64,000 nucleotides of DNA from Clostridiaceae bacterium (GTDB taxonomy: Bacteria; Bacillota; Clostridia; Peptostreptococcales; Peptostreptococcaceae), in the NCBI GenBank assembly GCA_902362365.1, contig CABIVQ010000003.1:1-64000 (forward strand). The letters run 5' to 3'. The notes under the pieces are model-generated. The model saw only the letters and a list, made by a program, of their open reading frames with translations, was not told where the DNA came from and did not search any database. The position numbers and the translations under genes were made by a program. Position 1 is the first letter of the stretch, and the number at the start of each line of letters is the position of its first letter. Shown here piece after piece: positions 7,894 through 18,280 of the stretch.

Positions 7894-9355
7894 TCTTTAG
7901 GACCTCCTCTTTCTTTCTATCAATCATTTCTTCTACTCTATCAATATATTGTTCAACGTTCTTCACGTTTTCTACTCTTTCAATTCTGTCCTCGTCAACA
8001 TATACAAACTTAGATATAGAACCAGCCCCTAGTGCATAGTTACTTTGTTTCTCCTCCATTATTTGCATGTTGTAGATACATTCGTATCCTTCTTTAGCAT
8101 AACCTATATTTTCTAAGTTACCAAGCATCTGCTTTTGACGGTACATATAGTATGGATTAAGGTTCATTTCTTTTGCATATTCCATTGATAAATCAATCAT
8201 CTTAACCATTTCTTCATATTGAGTAAGTACATACTCGTCCATTTTTTCTTTTAACTTAGATGCTCTTTTTATTGCTAAAGTATGAACAGTTAAACTTTCT
8301 GGAGATAGCTTTTTAATCTCCTCTAAAGTATTTCTTACCATCTCAACATTTTCACCTTCAAGACCTAGGATTAAGTCCATATTTATGTTATCAAATCCTA
8401 TTTCTCTTGCTAAGTTGAAAGCTTCTTTTATCTCTTCAACACTATGACCACGTCCTATTTTGTCTAAAGTTTCTTGGTTCATAGTTTGAGGATTTATACT
8501 TATTCTAGTAACATTATTTTTCTTTAAACATTCTAGTATTTCTCTATTTATAGTATCCGGTCTACCAGCTTCTACTGTAAATTCTTTTATCTTACTTAAA
8601 TCTAATTCTTTAAATAAAGCCTTTATTAAGATGTCCATTTCCTCTGAATCTAAAGTAGTAGGTGTTCCACCACCAATATATAAAGTCTCTATTTCTTTAT
8701 TAGTTTCTTTAAGTAATTTTGCTAATCCTTTAATTTCAATAATTAACTTATCAATATAATCTTTCTTTAAATGTCCAAATTGTTTTAAAGGATTTGCAGG
8801 GAATGAACAGTAATAGCATCTTGTTGGACAAAACGGAATACTTACATATAAAGAAATCTTATTTTTATCTATAGGATAAATAAATTTTCTTTCCCTTTTT
8901 GCAATATTTAAAGCCAGATCTATTTTTTCATCACTAATTAAATAATTAGTTTTTAAATTTTCTCTAATATCTTCATCACTTAAGTTTTTATCAAGAAGAG
9001 TGTGAACTATCTTAACAGGTCTTATACCTGTAAGTATTCCCCAAGGAACGTAAGAATTAAACTTCTTCATTAAAACATTATACATACTTCTTTTTATTGT
9101 TTCCTTAGTAACCTTCTTAATCTCTTGTTCTGATAAACCTGCTATACTTCTATGATCAAGAGAGTCATAAATAGCCTGATAGTTTTCAAGATATACAGTT
9201 TTAGAAAATACTTTATCATTATAGTAAACAACACTATTTTCTAAAGTCATACCAACATCTTTATTATCAACGAATTTAAACTGAGTAGTAAATAATTTAA
9301 TTAGCTCAGCAACCTCGTATTTAAAATCATGACCTTTTAAAATCACATTTAACAT
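7883..9355 (-). CDS. hemZ: Oxygen-independent coproporphyrinogen III oxidase-like radical SAM protein HemZ
   Basis: Radical SAM enzyme of the HemN/HemZ family (490 residues). The [4Fe-4S] cluster motif CPTRCYYC (CxxxCxxC) lies near residue 178, followed by GGGTPTTL and the HemN-type GRP motif. HemZ in Bacillus is linked to anaerobic conversion of coproporphyrinogen III to protoporphyrinogen. In clostridia without a full heme pathway the substrate is uncertain, and no other heme genes are nearby. The N-terminal 165 residues are an extension characteristic of HemZ compared with HemN. Upstream, 9356-9439 holds nothing recognised. Confidence 0.88.
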   Translation of the reverse strand: MLNVILKGHDFKYEVAELIKLFTTQFKFVDNKDVGMTLENSVVYYNDKVFSKTVYLENYQAIYDSLDHRSIAGLSEQEIKKVTKETIKRSMYNVLMKKFNSYVPWGILTGIRPVKIVHTLLDKNLSDEDIRENLKTNYLISDEKIDLALNIAKRERKFIYPIDKNKISLYVSIPFCPTRCYYCSFPANPLKQFGHLKKDYIDKLIIEIKGLAKLLKETNKEIETLYIGGGTPTTLDSEEMDILIKALFKELDLSKIKEFTVEAGRPDTINREILECLKKNNVTRISINPQTMNQETLDKIGRGHSVEEIKEAFNLAREIGFDNINMDLILGLEGENVEMVRNTLEEIKKLSPESLTVHTLAIKRASKLKEKMDEYVLTQYEEMVKMIDLSMEYAKEMNLNPYYMYRQKQMLGNLENIGYAKEGYECIYNMQIMEEKQSNYALGAGSISKFVYVDEDRIERVENVKNVEQYIDRVEEMIDRKKEEVLKNAN

Positions 9356-9439
9356 AATATCTGCTCCTTATCTACGCCTCTCCCAAAACTTATAACTCTT
9401 ATATCTAATTTCCGTAAGCCAAGCTCACCTAAATGGAAA

Positions 9440-10057
9440 CTAGTTCATATATGGATTAGTAATTTTTTCTATTTCGATAGTTGATGTAGGACCATGACCT
9501 GGATATATTTTTATGTTTCCGTTTTGGTTAGATAATTTATTAAGTGACTTGTTCATTTGTTTGAAGTCTCCGCCGTAAAAGTCTGTTCTTCCTATACTTC
9601 CAGCAAATAAAGTATCTCCTGTAAACATATGATCTCCAACTTTTATACACATTCCACCTGGTGTATGTCCTGGTGTATGAATAAATGTAAGTCTAAGTTC
9701 TCCCAATTCTAATCTATCTTTATCTTTAACATATATATCCGCATCAAATTCTTGAGGTCCACACGGGAATCTAACGCTTAGATTTTTCTTTCTGTCTATT
9801 AAAAGCTCTTTTTCATTCTCATGAGCTACTATTTTTGCATTTGTTTCAGCTTTTAGCTTCTTTACGTTTGCAATATGGTCTGCATGACCATGAGTTAAAA
9901 TTATATACTCAACAGTAAAATTTCTGTTTTTTACTGCTGATAATATATCTATAAGACTTGCTCCTGGGTCTATTATTACACATTTATTATTTTTTTCGTC
10001 ACCTAATAAATATGTATTTTCACCCATAAATCTATCTTCTATTGTTTCAATTATCAT
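9440..10057 (-). CDS. MBL-fold metallohydrolase, glyoxalase II-like
   Basis: Metallo-beta-lactamase-fold hydrolase of 205 residues with the dinuclear zinc motif THGHADH near residue 55 and further ligands in HTPGHTPGG, GDTLF and PGHGPTS. Resembles the YcbL/GloB-like thioesterase group; the true substrate cannot be read from sequence. It sits in a conserved firmicute cluster with dtd, rel and apt, 12 bp after dtd, and is probably co-transcribed with them. Confidence 0.9.
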   Translation of the reverse strand: MIIETIEDRFMGENTYLLGDEKNNKCVIIDPGASLIDILSAVKNRNFTVEYIILTHGHADHIANVKKLKAETNAKIVAHENEKELLIDRKKNLSVRFPCGPQEFDADIYVKDKDRLELGELRLTFIHTPGHTPGGMCIKVGDHMFTGDTLFAGSIGRTDFYGGDFKQMNKSLNKLSNQNGNIKIYPGHGPTSTIEIEKITNPYMN

Positions 10058-10069
10058 TTTATTTTCTCC

Positions 10070-10519
10070 CTAAAACGATCTACTTGAATCTAATAATATA
10101 GTTACTGGTCCATCATTAGTTAAGTCAACCATCATGTGAGCTCCAAATTGTCCAGTTCCAACCTTTATTCCTTCTGCTTTCACTCTTTCTATGAATTCTT
10201 CATATAAAGGAGTTGCATGTTCTGGTCTAGCTGCTGTAGAGAAGCTTGGTCTTCTACCTTTTCTACAATCACCATATAAAGTAAATTGAGAGACTACTAA
10301 AAGTTCTCCTCCTATATCTTTTAAAGATAAGTTCATTTTTTCATTTTCATCTTCGAAAATTCTTAAGTTTAAAGTTTTATCTATAATATAATCTACATCT
10401 TTAGATGTATCTTCATGAGTTACCCCTAATAAAACAAGTAATCCTTTATTTATTTCTCCTGTAACTTGACCATCTACAGTTACCTTAGAAGAAGATACTC
10501 TTTGTACTACAGCTCTCAT
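10070..10519 (-). CDS. dtd: D-aminoacyl-tRNA deacylase
   Basis: Hydrolyses D-amino acids from mischarged tRNAs, a translation proofreading step. The 149-residue length matches DTD. Visible signatures are the N-terminal MRAVVQRV, the SQFTLYGD catalytic loop followed by GRRPSF, and the C-terminal NDGPVT containing the Gly-cisPro-type motif used for chiral rejection. It lies 10 bp after rel in the rel-dtd order typical of Firmicutes. Confidence 0.96.
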   Translation of the reverse strand: MRAVVQRVSSSKVTVDGQVTGEINKGLLVLLGVTHEDTSKDVDYIIDKTLNLRIFEDENEKMNLSLKDIGGELLVVSQFTLYGDCRKGRRPSFSTAARPEHATPLYEEFIERVKAEGIKVGTGQFGAHMMVDLTNDGPVTILLDSSRSF

Positions 10520-10529
10520 TTTATTCCTC

Positions 10530-12743
10530 CTAATTCTTTACTCTATATATTTCTTCGACACCTGGAATAGCTTTTATTTTTCTCATTAATTCTTTTAGTT
10601 CATTTATATTATTAACTTCGATTAATAGATTTATATTAACAACCTCTTCTTTTCCTTTTCTAGCATTTATCCCGTTTAATCCAACTTTATCTACAGCTAC
10701 CATATGAGTTATATCATTTATTATACCTTTTCTATCCGCTGCTTTAATTTGGATTTCACCTTCAAATTTACCTATTTCAGAATTAGCCCAATCTACACTT
10801 ATTAATCTATTTTTGAATAATTCACCTTCTTGTTGTGCATTTACACAATCTGCTCTATGAATTGCTACCCCTCTTCCTTTAGTTATATAACCTATAATTT
10901 CATCACCTGGAAGTGGGTTACAACATTTAGCAAATCTAATTAATATATTATCTAAACCTTCAACTATAACTCCTTGGCAGTTGTTTTTCTTTCTCTTTTT
11001 CTTGTATTCAGCATCACTTAAGCTATGCTTTTCAAACTCTTCTTCTTTTAGCTTAGCATTATCTTTTTGTTGCTTCTTAATTTCTTTTATATAATAATCT
11101 CTAACCTTAGGAACAACTTGAGATACCATTATTCCACCATACCCAATAGTAGCAACTAAATCCTCTACACTTGGTTGGTTAAGCTTTTTAGCAATTTGAA
11201 GCATATATTTTTCAATGGATGAGTCTTTTAAAGGTAATACATATTTTTTAAATTCCCTTTCTAAAAGTTCATAACCTCTCTCAATATTTTCTTCTCTTCT
11301 TTCCTTCTTAAACCACTGTCTTATTCTACTTTTTGCATTTGGAGTCTTAACAATATTTAACCAATCTCTACTTGGTCCGTTAGAATTTGAAGAAGTTAAT
11401 ATTTCTACTATATTACCATTTTGAAGCTTATAATCTATCGGAACTATCTTACCATCTATTTTTGCACCTACACATTTGTTACCTACATTTGTATGTACTC
11501 TGTATGCAAAATCTATAGGTGTAGCCCCTGCAGGCATCTCTACTACATCACCTTTTGGAGTAAATACATAAACTTGGCTATTGAATACATCTTCTTTTAA
11601 AGCATCTAAGAATTCATGTGGGTCTTTTAAATCTTTTTCCCACTCCATCATTTGTCTTAACCATTGAAGCTTTTCTTGTACTGTATCTTCTTTTACGTTA
11701 GTTTTACCTTCTTTGTATTTCCAGTGAGCAGCGATACCGCATTCTGCTATTGTATGCATCTCTACAGTTCTAATTTGAATTTCAACAGGCTCTCCATTTG
11801 GACCTATTACTGTTGTATGAAGAGATTGATACATATTAGGCTTTGGCATTGCTATATAATCTTTAAAACGACCAGGCATTGGTTTCCATAATGTATGAAC
11901 AAGTCCAAGCACAGCATAACAATCTTTTACTGTATCAACTATTATTCTTACAGCAGTTAAATCAAATATTTCTTCAAAGCTTTTATGCTTATCTTTCATT
12001 TTTCTATAAATACTATAAAAATGCTTAGGTCTACCATATACATCACAATGTATATTTACTTCAGCTATTTTTTTGCTTAGTAATTCAACTATTTGTTCTA
12101 TATAAGCCTCTCTTTGACTTCTCTTTATAGCGACTTTATCAACTAAATCATAGTATCCTTCTTGATCAGTATATCTTAAAGCTAAGTCTTCTAATTCTAA
12201 CTTAATTTTAGATATACCTAATCTATTAGCTATGCCGCCATAGATTTCTAATGTTTCTTTAGCTTTTGATTTTGCTTTTTCAGGAGACATATATTTCAAT
12301 GTTCTCATGTTATGAAGTCTATCAGCTAATTTTATAAGAATTACTCTTATATCTTTTGCCATAGCAAGAAACATTTTTCTTAAGTTCTCTGCTTGTGTTT
12401 CTTCTTTTGATTGGTATTTTATTTGCCCTAGTTTTGTAACTCCATCAACTAAATCTGCAACTTCTTTACCAAATTCTTTTTCTATATCTTCATAAGTATA
12501 TTCAGTATCTTCTACTACATCATGTAAAAGTCCTGCTGTTATTGTTTCTATATCTAATTCCATTGAAGCCAAAATATGCGCTACTGCTATTGGATGTATA
12601 AAGTAAGGTTCCCCAGATTTTCTAAATTGCCCTTCATGAGCTTTTTTCCCAAAGTAATAAGCTTTTTCCACTAACTCCACATTTGCATTTGGAGCGTATT
12701 CTTTTATTTGTTCAACTAATTCTTGTAGCTGTTTATCATGCAT
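10530..12743 (-). CDS. relA: Bifunctional (p)ppGpp synthetase/hydrolase Rel
   Basis: Long RelA/SpoT homolog controlling the stringent response. Domains in order: HD hydrolase (about 25-180, with [11 protein letters not shown] carrying the catalytic His-Asp), ppGpp synthetase (about 210-370), TGS (about 380-450, [21 protein letters not shown]), helical and zinc-finger region with paired cysteines ([10 protein letters not shown]), and a C-terminal ACT domain. The intact HD site predicts both activities. The start is set at the ATG preceded by AGGTGG; an in-frame codon 60 bp upstream would add an unlikely hydrophobic leader. Product is 737 residues, normal for the family. It lies between apt and dtd. 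Confidence 0.96.
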   Translation of the reverse strand: MHDKQLQELVEQIKEYAPNANVELVEKAYYFGKKAHEGQFRKSGEPYFIHPIAVAHILASMELDIETITAGLLHDVVEDTEYTYEDIEKEFGKEVADLVDGVTKLGQIKYQSKEETQAENLRKMFLAMAKDIRVILIKLADRLHNMRTLKYMSPEKAKSKAKETLEIYGGIANRLGISKIKLELEDLALRYTDQEGYYDLVDKVAIKRSQREAYIEQIVELLSKKIAEVNIHCDVYGRPKHFYSIYRKMKDKHKSFEEIFDLTAVRIIVDTVKDCYAVLGLVHTLWKPMPGRFKDYIAMPKPNMYQSLHTTVIGPNGEPVEIQIRTVEMHTIAECGIAAHWKYKEGKTNVKEDTVQEKLQWLRQMMEWEKDLKDPHEFLDALKEDVFNSQVYVFTPKGDVVEMPAGATPIDFAYRVHTNVGNKCVGAKIDGKIVPIDYKLQNGNIVEILTSSNSNGPSRDWLNIVKTPNAKSRIRQWFKKERREENIERGYELLEREFKKYVLPLKDSSIEKYMLQIAKKLNQPSVEDLVATIGYGGIMVSQVVPKVRDYYIKEIKKQQKDNAKLKEEEFEKHSLSDAEYKKKRKKNNCQGVIVEGLDNILIRFAKCCNPLPGDEIIGYITKGRGVAIHRADCVNAQQEGELFKNRLISVDWANSEIGKFEGEIQIKAADRKGIINDITHMVAVDKVGLNGINARKGKEEVVNINLLIEVNNINELKELMRKIKAIPGVEEIYRVKN

Positions 12744-12817
12744 AATACCACCTATTTTAAGTATGAAATTTAATATATATGAAAATAGTTGGTTATGTAC
12801 CAACTATTGTAAAAGTC

Positions 12818-13330
12818 TTAGTATTTTATTAGAGAATTTATATGATATTGAGATAATATATCTCTACCATTTAATTCTTCTAATTCTATTAAAAACTGCA
12901 TTGATACTACTTCTCCACCTAACTTTTCTATAAGTTTAGCTGCAGCTCCCATAGTTCCTCCTGTAGCTAATAAGTCGTCAACTATTGCTACTCTTTGACC
13001 TGGTTTTATAGCATCTTTATGTATTTCTAAAGTATCTTTTCCATATTCTAAACCATAGTCATAACTTTCAACTTCTGAAGGTAATTTTCCTGGTTTTCTA
13101 ACTGGAACGAATCCTATACCTAAACCATAAGCAACTGGTGTTCCCATTAAAAATCCTCTTGCTTCTGGTCCAACTATTACATCTACATTTTTATCTTTTA
13201 AATCTTCTATTATAGCATCTATAGAGTATTTAAATGCCTTACCATCTTGTAATAATGTTGTTATATCTTTGAAACTTATTCCTGGGATTGGAAAATCATT
13301 AATTTCTCTTACGACTTTTTTTAAATCCAT
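12818..13330 (-). CDS. apt: Adenine phosphoribosyltransferase
   Basis: Salvages adenine to AMP using PRPP. The PRPP-binding motif [14 protein letters not shown] is intact near residues 115-128, and [10 protein letters not shown] gives the substrate-side loop. The start is the ATG of MDLKKVV, eight bases after AGGAGG; an upstream in-frame ATG would overlap recJ and lacks a site. At 170 residues it is a normal short Apt. The order recJ-apt-rel is common in Firmicutes. Confidence 0.96.
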   Translation of the reverse strand: MDLKKVVREINDFPIPGISFKDITTLLQDGKAFKYSIDAIIEDLKDKNVDVIVGPEARGFLMGTPVAYGLGIGFVPVRKPGKLPSEVESYDYGLEYGKDTLEIHKDAIKPGQRVAIVDDLLATGGTMGAAAKLIEKLGGEVVSMQFLIELEELNGRDILSQYHINSLIKY

Positions 13331-13343
13331 TTTTGAATACCTC

Positions 13344-15824
13344 CTAATAGCTCTTTGCATATTCTTGTCTTAAATCTTTTAGATTTTGAAGTATAATACT
13401 CTCATCTAGATTTAATTTTTTATTTGGCTTTTCTAATAAGTTTATAGATATTCTATTTTGGTTGTAATCTAAATTAAAATCTAATAGTGATAATTCTTTG
13501 AATACATTTAATATTGCAAATAATTTTATAGGCATAATATTAAATATTTTTTTTATGTCTAGCATATCAAATTCAAAAGTTTTATTTACTAGAGCTAATT
13601 TATATACTACTATAAACTCTTCTCTCTCTGGAATGATGTTATTAATTGTATTCTTTAAATATAATTGGTCCATTTCATTATAATATTTAATTATATTGCA
13701 ATGTGAGTTAGTATTTTCACTCAGATACGAATATTCTCTGCTATTATATAAATAATCATAAAGAATAATATTATTATATCTTTTTACGTCTATTTTATCA
13801 ATATTTGGTGAAAATATAAGTTGTAGTTTAGCTGAATTTACAGTATTTTCTCGATAATTGACATCAAAATCATCTTCTAAAAGTGAAATATCCGATATCG
13901 CCCTATAAAAACCATTTACTGTATTCGCTATTACTAATGTATTTTCAACTAGATAGTCAAATATATTAAGTTCTTTGCTACCCTCTATTATATGTTGCCC
14001 ATTTACATTTGTGCTTATTAAGTTTTCATCACCAGAACTAATAGTATACAAGTTATCTTCATTATTTGGAACTATTTTTGAAAATAATTTTAAAGAAAGT
14101 TTATCCTTCATAGCATTTTTAGGGTGAGCTAGCCTCATATCTTTAAGTAAAAACTGAACAGTTCTATTTCCCATATAATTATTTTCATCCAATTGGAATA
14201 ATATATCTACCTTATCTCCAGGATTAAAGTTTTCTTTTAAGTGTGCCATATTAAAACCAATACATTCGTAGGTATTTTCATTATAAACATTAAGCTTTAA
14301 ATGTTGTTTATTCTTACCTAAAGTAAATATATCATCTAAAACTAAATTTCTCATTATAAACCTTGGGCTTGGATTACTAAGACCAAAAGGTTCTAATTTA
14401 TGTAATTCATCTACTAAATCTAAACTAACTTTATCTTCAGATAATTCGAATTCAACATTAATGTTCTCAATCATGTCTTCTGAAGTTAAGTTATAATCTG
14501 CAATTTTATTAACTTCATCTCTAAGTGTATCTACTTTATCTGCATCTAGTCCAAGTCCTGCTGCCTGATCATGTCCACCGAACTTATTTAATAAATCCTT
14601 ACATTTCATAAGTGCATCAAATATACTAAATCCTTTTATAGATCTAGCTGAACCTGTGGCTTCTCCATCTTCTATTGTAAGAAGTATTGTTGGCTTATAA
14701 TATTTTTCTGTAAGCTTTGAAGCAACTATACCTATAATACCATGTTGCCATCCTTCATTTGCTATTACCAATACCTTGTCGCTTTCGTACCTTTCATTAG
14801 ACTTTATTATTTCCTCAGCCTCATGGTACATTTTCGCTTCTATCATTTGTCTTTCGTTATTTTTTTCCTCTAGCATTCTTGCTATTTCATGGGCTTCATG
14901 TTCATCTTTAGTTGTAAAAAGCTGAACTCCTAAGTATGAATACCCTAATCTTCCAGAGGCATTAATTCTAGGACCTATAGCAAATCCTATATGTGATGAA
15001 CCTATTTTTTCAGTATCTACTCCACATATTTTAATAAGCTCTCTTAATCCTAAATTTTTCCCTTCTTTCATTAGTTTTAAACCATTTTTAACTATTATTC
15101 TATTCTCATCTACTAAGGGAACAATATCACAAATTGTAGCTAAGGTAGCTATTTCTAAATAATTATACATAGTAGTTTTAAATACATCTTCAGGTGTTAA
15201 GGCTTGTATTAATTTGAATGCAACTCCACATCCACAAAGCATATCAAATGGATAATTACAATCTTCTTGTTTTGGATTTACTACTGCATATGCATTTGGT
15301 ATTTCACTTTGACACTCGTGATGGTCTGTTATTATTACATCCATCCCTAGTTCGTTCGCTAATTCAACTTCCTTAACCGAAGTTATACCACAGTCTACGC
15401 TTATTATTAATTTGCAATCTTGTTCATGAATTTTTCTTATAGCTTCTTCATTAATTCCATATCCTTCTTCTAACCTATTCGGTATGTAATAACTTACTGG
15501 ATAATCAATTGACTCAAAGTACAAACAAAGAATAGAAGTTGAAGATACTCCATCTACATCATAATCACCATATATAAATATGCTTTCATTATTATTTATA
15601 GCTTTTTTTATTCTCTCTACAGCTTTATCCATATCTTTCATTAAAAATGGATCTCTTAAATAATCTAGTGATGGATTCATAAATATTTCTGAATCTCTTT
15701 CATCTTTTATTCCTCTATTTTTTAAAATCTGACTAATTTCCGGAGAAATTTTTATTTTATCACTTAACTCGTCTTTCTCTACTTCCCCTTTATGTTTTAG
15801 GGTCCATTTTTTGTTGAAAATCAA
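13344..15824 (-). CDS. recJ: Single-stranded-DNA-specific exonuclease RecJ
   Basis: 5'-3' single-strand exonuclease of recombination and repair. N-terminal DHH domain shows [12 protein letters not shown] and the diagnostic DHHE motif near residue 160; the DHHA1 domain carries [14 protein letters not shown] and the GGHDQAAG motif; an OB-fold follows, then a firmicute-type C-terminal extension (about 570-826). The likely start is a TTG with GAGGTGA five bases upstream: the in-frame GTG three codons earlier is part of that ribosome-binding site. The site overlaps the stop of the upstream kinase gene, suggesting translational coupling. Confidence 0.94.
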   Translation of the reverse strand: MIFNKKWTLKHKGEVEKDELSDKIKISPEISQILKNRGIKDERDSEIFMNPSLDYLRDPFLMKDMDKAVERIKKAINNNESIFIYGDYDVDGVSSTSILCLYFESIDYPVSYYIPNRLEEGYGINEEAIRKIHEQDCKLIISVDCGITSVKEVELANELGMDVIITDHHECQSEIPNAYAVVNPKQEDCNYPFDMLCGCGVAFKLIQALTPEDVFKTTMYNYLEIATLATICDIVPLVDENRIIVKNGLKLMKEGKNLGLRELIKICGVDTEKIGSSHIGFAIGPRINASGRLGYSYLGVQLFTTKDEHEAHEIARMLEEKNNERQMIEAKMYHEAEEIIKSNERYESDKVLVIANEGWQHGIIGIVASKLTEKYYKPTILLTIEDGEATGSARSIKGFSIFDALMKCKDLLNKFGGHDQAAGLGLDADKVDTLRDEVNKIADYNLTSEDMIENINVEFELSEDKVSLDLVDELHKLEPFGLSNPSPRFIMRNLVLDDIFTLGKNKQHLKLNVYNENTYECIGFNMAHLKENFNPGDKVDILFQLDENNYMGNRTVQFLLKDMRLAHPKNAMKDKLSLKLFSKIVPNNEDNLYTISSGDENLISTNVNGQHIIEGSKELNIFDYLVENTLVIANTVNGFYRAISDISLLEDDFDVNYRENTVNSAKLQLIFSPNIDKIDVKRYNNIILYDYLYNSREYSYLSENTNSHCNIIKYYNEMDQLYLKNTINNIIPEREEFIVVYKLALVNKTFEFDMLDIKKIFNIMPIKLFAILNVFKELSLLDFNLDYNQNRISINLLEKPNKKLNLDESIILQNLKDLRQEYAKSY

Positions 15825-15835
15825 ATTACTCACCT

Positions 15836-17500
15836 CTACTTCCGTTTATATTTAGTTTTAAATATAGTTATTACCAGTACAATACCCACTAAAAATGAAA
15901 CTGAAAAACCAGCTATTGCAAGGTATCTTATCCATATATTTTGCTCTATATTAGGCGATGCAATTATTAAAGATGAACCTACTACCAAAGATGCTAAAAC
16001 TAAGCTTAAAGATATATTAGTAGTAAGGTCACTTAATTGCTCCTCTAATTTTGGTACTTTTATATCGTCTATGTGAATTTTAATATTATTTTTTTCTATA
16101 TTTTTAAGAATGACCCTTAATTGTTTTGGGATATTCTTTAAATCAAAATAGATTTCCTCTGCTGAGTTCCTTGATCTCTCAAATATATATTTTGAATTAA
16201 ATCTATTACTATAGTAATACTTTATAAACTCCTGCCCTATAGAATATACCGTAAAGTTTGGATTTAACTCCCTAGCTGTTCCTTCTAGAGTTATTATTGT
16301 TTTCGCTAATGTTGTAAGCTCCGTTGGCATTGTAATGTTATACTTCCTAAAAAATCTAAATATTTCATTAAATATATTAGTTAAGCTTATTTTTTCTAAT
16401 GGAATATCATAGTAATAATGAAGTAAATATAATAAATCCAATCTAAGAGAATCTTTATCTATAGATGAATTTGTTATTCCCATTTCTTCCAATAAATATA
16501 TGATCTTATCAGCATTTTTTTCTACAGCCGCTAATACCATTCTATTTAACGTGCTAAATGTCTTTTTATCAACAATTCCTACCATACCAAAGTCAATATA
16601 CGATATACAATTACTATTTAATACAAAAATATTTCCCGGGTGAGGATCAGCATGGAAAAATCCATATTCAAAAATTTGCTTAAATAGTGATTTTACTCCA
16701 ATTTCGCTTATTTTCTCAGTATCCCATTCGAATGACTTTATTTTACTTATATCACTTAGCTTTACACCTATAATTCTTTCCATTACTAAAACTCTCTTAG
16801 TAGTGTATTCGCTATAAATTTTAGGTATATATACATCTTCACTATCTTTAAATATCTCATAAAACTTTATTGCATTTATAGCTTCAAAATTGTAATCTAA
16901 TTCTCTTAATAATTGAATTTTAAATTCTTCTAATATATTTTCAAAATTTGTTTCATTATCTTTTAGAATATCACTTAATATACTTGCACCACTTTGAAGT
17001 ATCTCTAAGTCAGACTTTATAGTTTGTTCTATGTTTGGTCTTTGTATTTTTACAATTACATCTTCCCCAGAATTAAGTTTGGCTTCATAAACTTGTCCAA
17101 TAGATGCAGCTGCAATAGGTATATTGTTAAATTCCTTAAAAATATCATCTATTTCTAATCCCGTTTCAGTATTAAAAATCTCTCTAGCTATTTCTGTACT
17201 AAATTCCTCTACATTGTCCCTAAGCTTACTTAACTCATCAATTACATCCTGATCAAATATATCACTTCTGGTACTTAATATTTGACCTAGTTTTACATAT
17301 GTAGGACCTAACTCTTCAAAAGCCTTTCTTATCCTTTCCCCTGTAGGCATATATTTTAATTCTTCGTTTGGCCTTGTTATAGGAATTTTATAAGCAACTT
17401 GTTCTATATTTAACTTTTCCACTGCAAAACTAAATCCATATTTTATAAGTATATGTAATATCTCTCTATATCGTTTAATATTCTTATAGCTTATCTTCAC
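15836..17500 (-). CDS. AarF/UbiB-family atypical protein kinase-like ATPase
   Basis: Member of the AarF/ABC1/UbiB family (about 554 residues). The family-specific KxGQ motif is visible as YVKLGQILSTR near residue 70, an Ala-rich nucleotide loop as AAASIGQVY, and metal-binding motifs in FHADPHPGN and YIDFGMVG. Two transmembrane helices form the C-terminus (about 500-550). The family is an ATPase linked to quinone/prenyl-lipid metabolism, but clostridia usually lack ubiquinone, so the role here is unknown. Start taken at the second GTG, eight bases after AGGAG. Confidence 0.9.
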   Translation of the reverse strand: MKISYKNIKRYREILHILIKYGFSFAVEKLNIEQVAYKIPITRPNEELKYMPTGERIRKAFEELGPTYVKLGQILSTRSDIFDQDVIDELSKLRDNVEEFSTEIAREIFNTETGLEIDDIFKEFNNIPIAAASIGQVYEAKLNSGEDVIVKIQRPNIEQTIKSDLEILQSGASILSDILKDNETNFENILEEFKIQLLRELDYNFEAINAIKFYEIFKDSEDVYIPKIYSEYTTKRVLVMERIIGVKLSDISKIKSFEWDTEKISEIGVKSLFKQIFEYGFFHADPHPGNIFVLNSNCISYIDFGMVGIVDKKTFSTLNRMVLAAVEKNADKIIYLLEEMGITNSSIDKDSLRLDLLYLLHYYYDIPLEKISLTNIFNEIFRFFRKYNITMPTELTTLAKTIITLEGTARELNPNFTVYSIGQEFIKYYYSNRFNSKYIFERSRNSAEEIYFDLKNIPKQLRVILKNIEKNNIKIHIDDIKVPKLEEQLSDLTTNISLSLVLASLVVGSSLIIASPNIEQNIWIRYLAIAGFSVSFLVGIVLVITIFKTKYKRK

Positions 17501-17608
17501 AACTACCACTCCTAAAGTTACCCGTACTATTTAACATTATGTACCTCTATACAATATTTATATAATACAATTTCCACTTTTACAATTTATTTATTCCATA
17601 AATCCAAT

Positions 17609-17776
17609 AAATTTAAAAAGGGCATGTTCTTAAATCCATTAGATAATATCCCGGAGCAAGGGAGAAATAGTAATTTTATAGCCATTTGCAGCATCTTTTA
17701 GATGCATGGATAGAAAATTACTATTCTTCCAGCCTCGATCTTATCTAACCTGTATTTAAGACAGCCCCTTAAATTT
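17609..17776. repeat. Long hairpin element 3 (after gamma-carbonic anhydrase gene)
   Basis: A 168-nt inverted repeat whose last bases include the stop codon of the upstream gene. Outer arms AAATTTAA and TTAAATTT, then GGGC with GCCC, AGATAA with TTATCT, a GAGC/GCCTC region with an AA opposite A loop, a perfect 12-bp stem (17666-17677 with 17714-17725), CCAT with ATGG, a TT bulge and GCA pairing TGC at the tip. The apical module matches elements 1, 2, 4 and 5 although the arms differ. The rest of the gap (17510-17608) is AT-rich with nothing recognised. Confidence 0.82.
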
Positions 17777-18275
17777 ATTTATGATTGTTCGCACTTTCTA
17801 TATAATCTAATGCAGATTTTTTAATGCTTTCTTTTTCTGCATCTGAAAGTTCTCTAATTACCTTAGCAGGAGATCCCATAGCAAGTACTCCAGAAGGAAT
17901 TTTTTTACCTGGAGGAACTAAACTTCCAGCTCCTAATAAGGTAAATTCTCCAATCTCTGCACCATCTAAAACTATCGATCCCATCCCTATTAAAGTATTA
18001 TCTCCAATTTTACATCCATGTATTAAGGCTTTATGTCCTACAGTTACATTTTTTCCGATTTCAGTAGGAACATCCCATCCTGTGTGTACAACAGATCCAT
18101 CTTGGATATTTGTATTTTCTCCAATGGTTATAGGTTGTTCATCACCTCTAATAACCACGTTGTACCATATGCTAGCGTTCTTCTCTATAACTACTTCTCC
18201 TATTATGTCAGCACTTTGTGCTACAAATACAGATTCGTCTATCTTAGGTTCAATTCCTTTAAACCCTTTTATCAT
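17775..18275 (-). CDS. Gamma-class carbonic anhydrase-like hexapeptide protein
   Basis: Left-handed beta-helix protein of the gamma-carbonic anhydrase/YrdA family (166 residues). Hexapeptide repeats run throughout, and the three zinc-ligand histidines are present in SVVHTG, VGHKA and LIHGC. Whether it hydrates CO2 or has another role is not established for this subfamily. Start placed at the ATG of MIKGFKG with GAAGGGAAG upstream. The ribosome-binding site overlaps the end of scfB and the gap is 5 bp, so it is translated from the scfB message. Confidence 0.9.
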   Translation of the reverse strand: MIKGFKGIEPKIDESVFVAQSADIIGEVVIEKNASIWYNVVIRGDEQPITIGENTNIQDGSVVHTGWDVPTEIGKNVTVGHKALIHGCKIGDNTLIGMGSIVLDGAEIGEFTLLGAGSLVPPGKKIPSGVLAMGSPAKVIRELSDAEKESIKKSALDYIESANNHK

Positions 18276-18280
18276 AGATT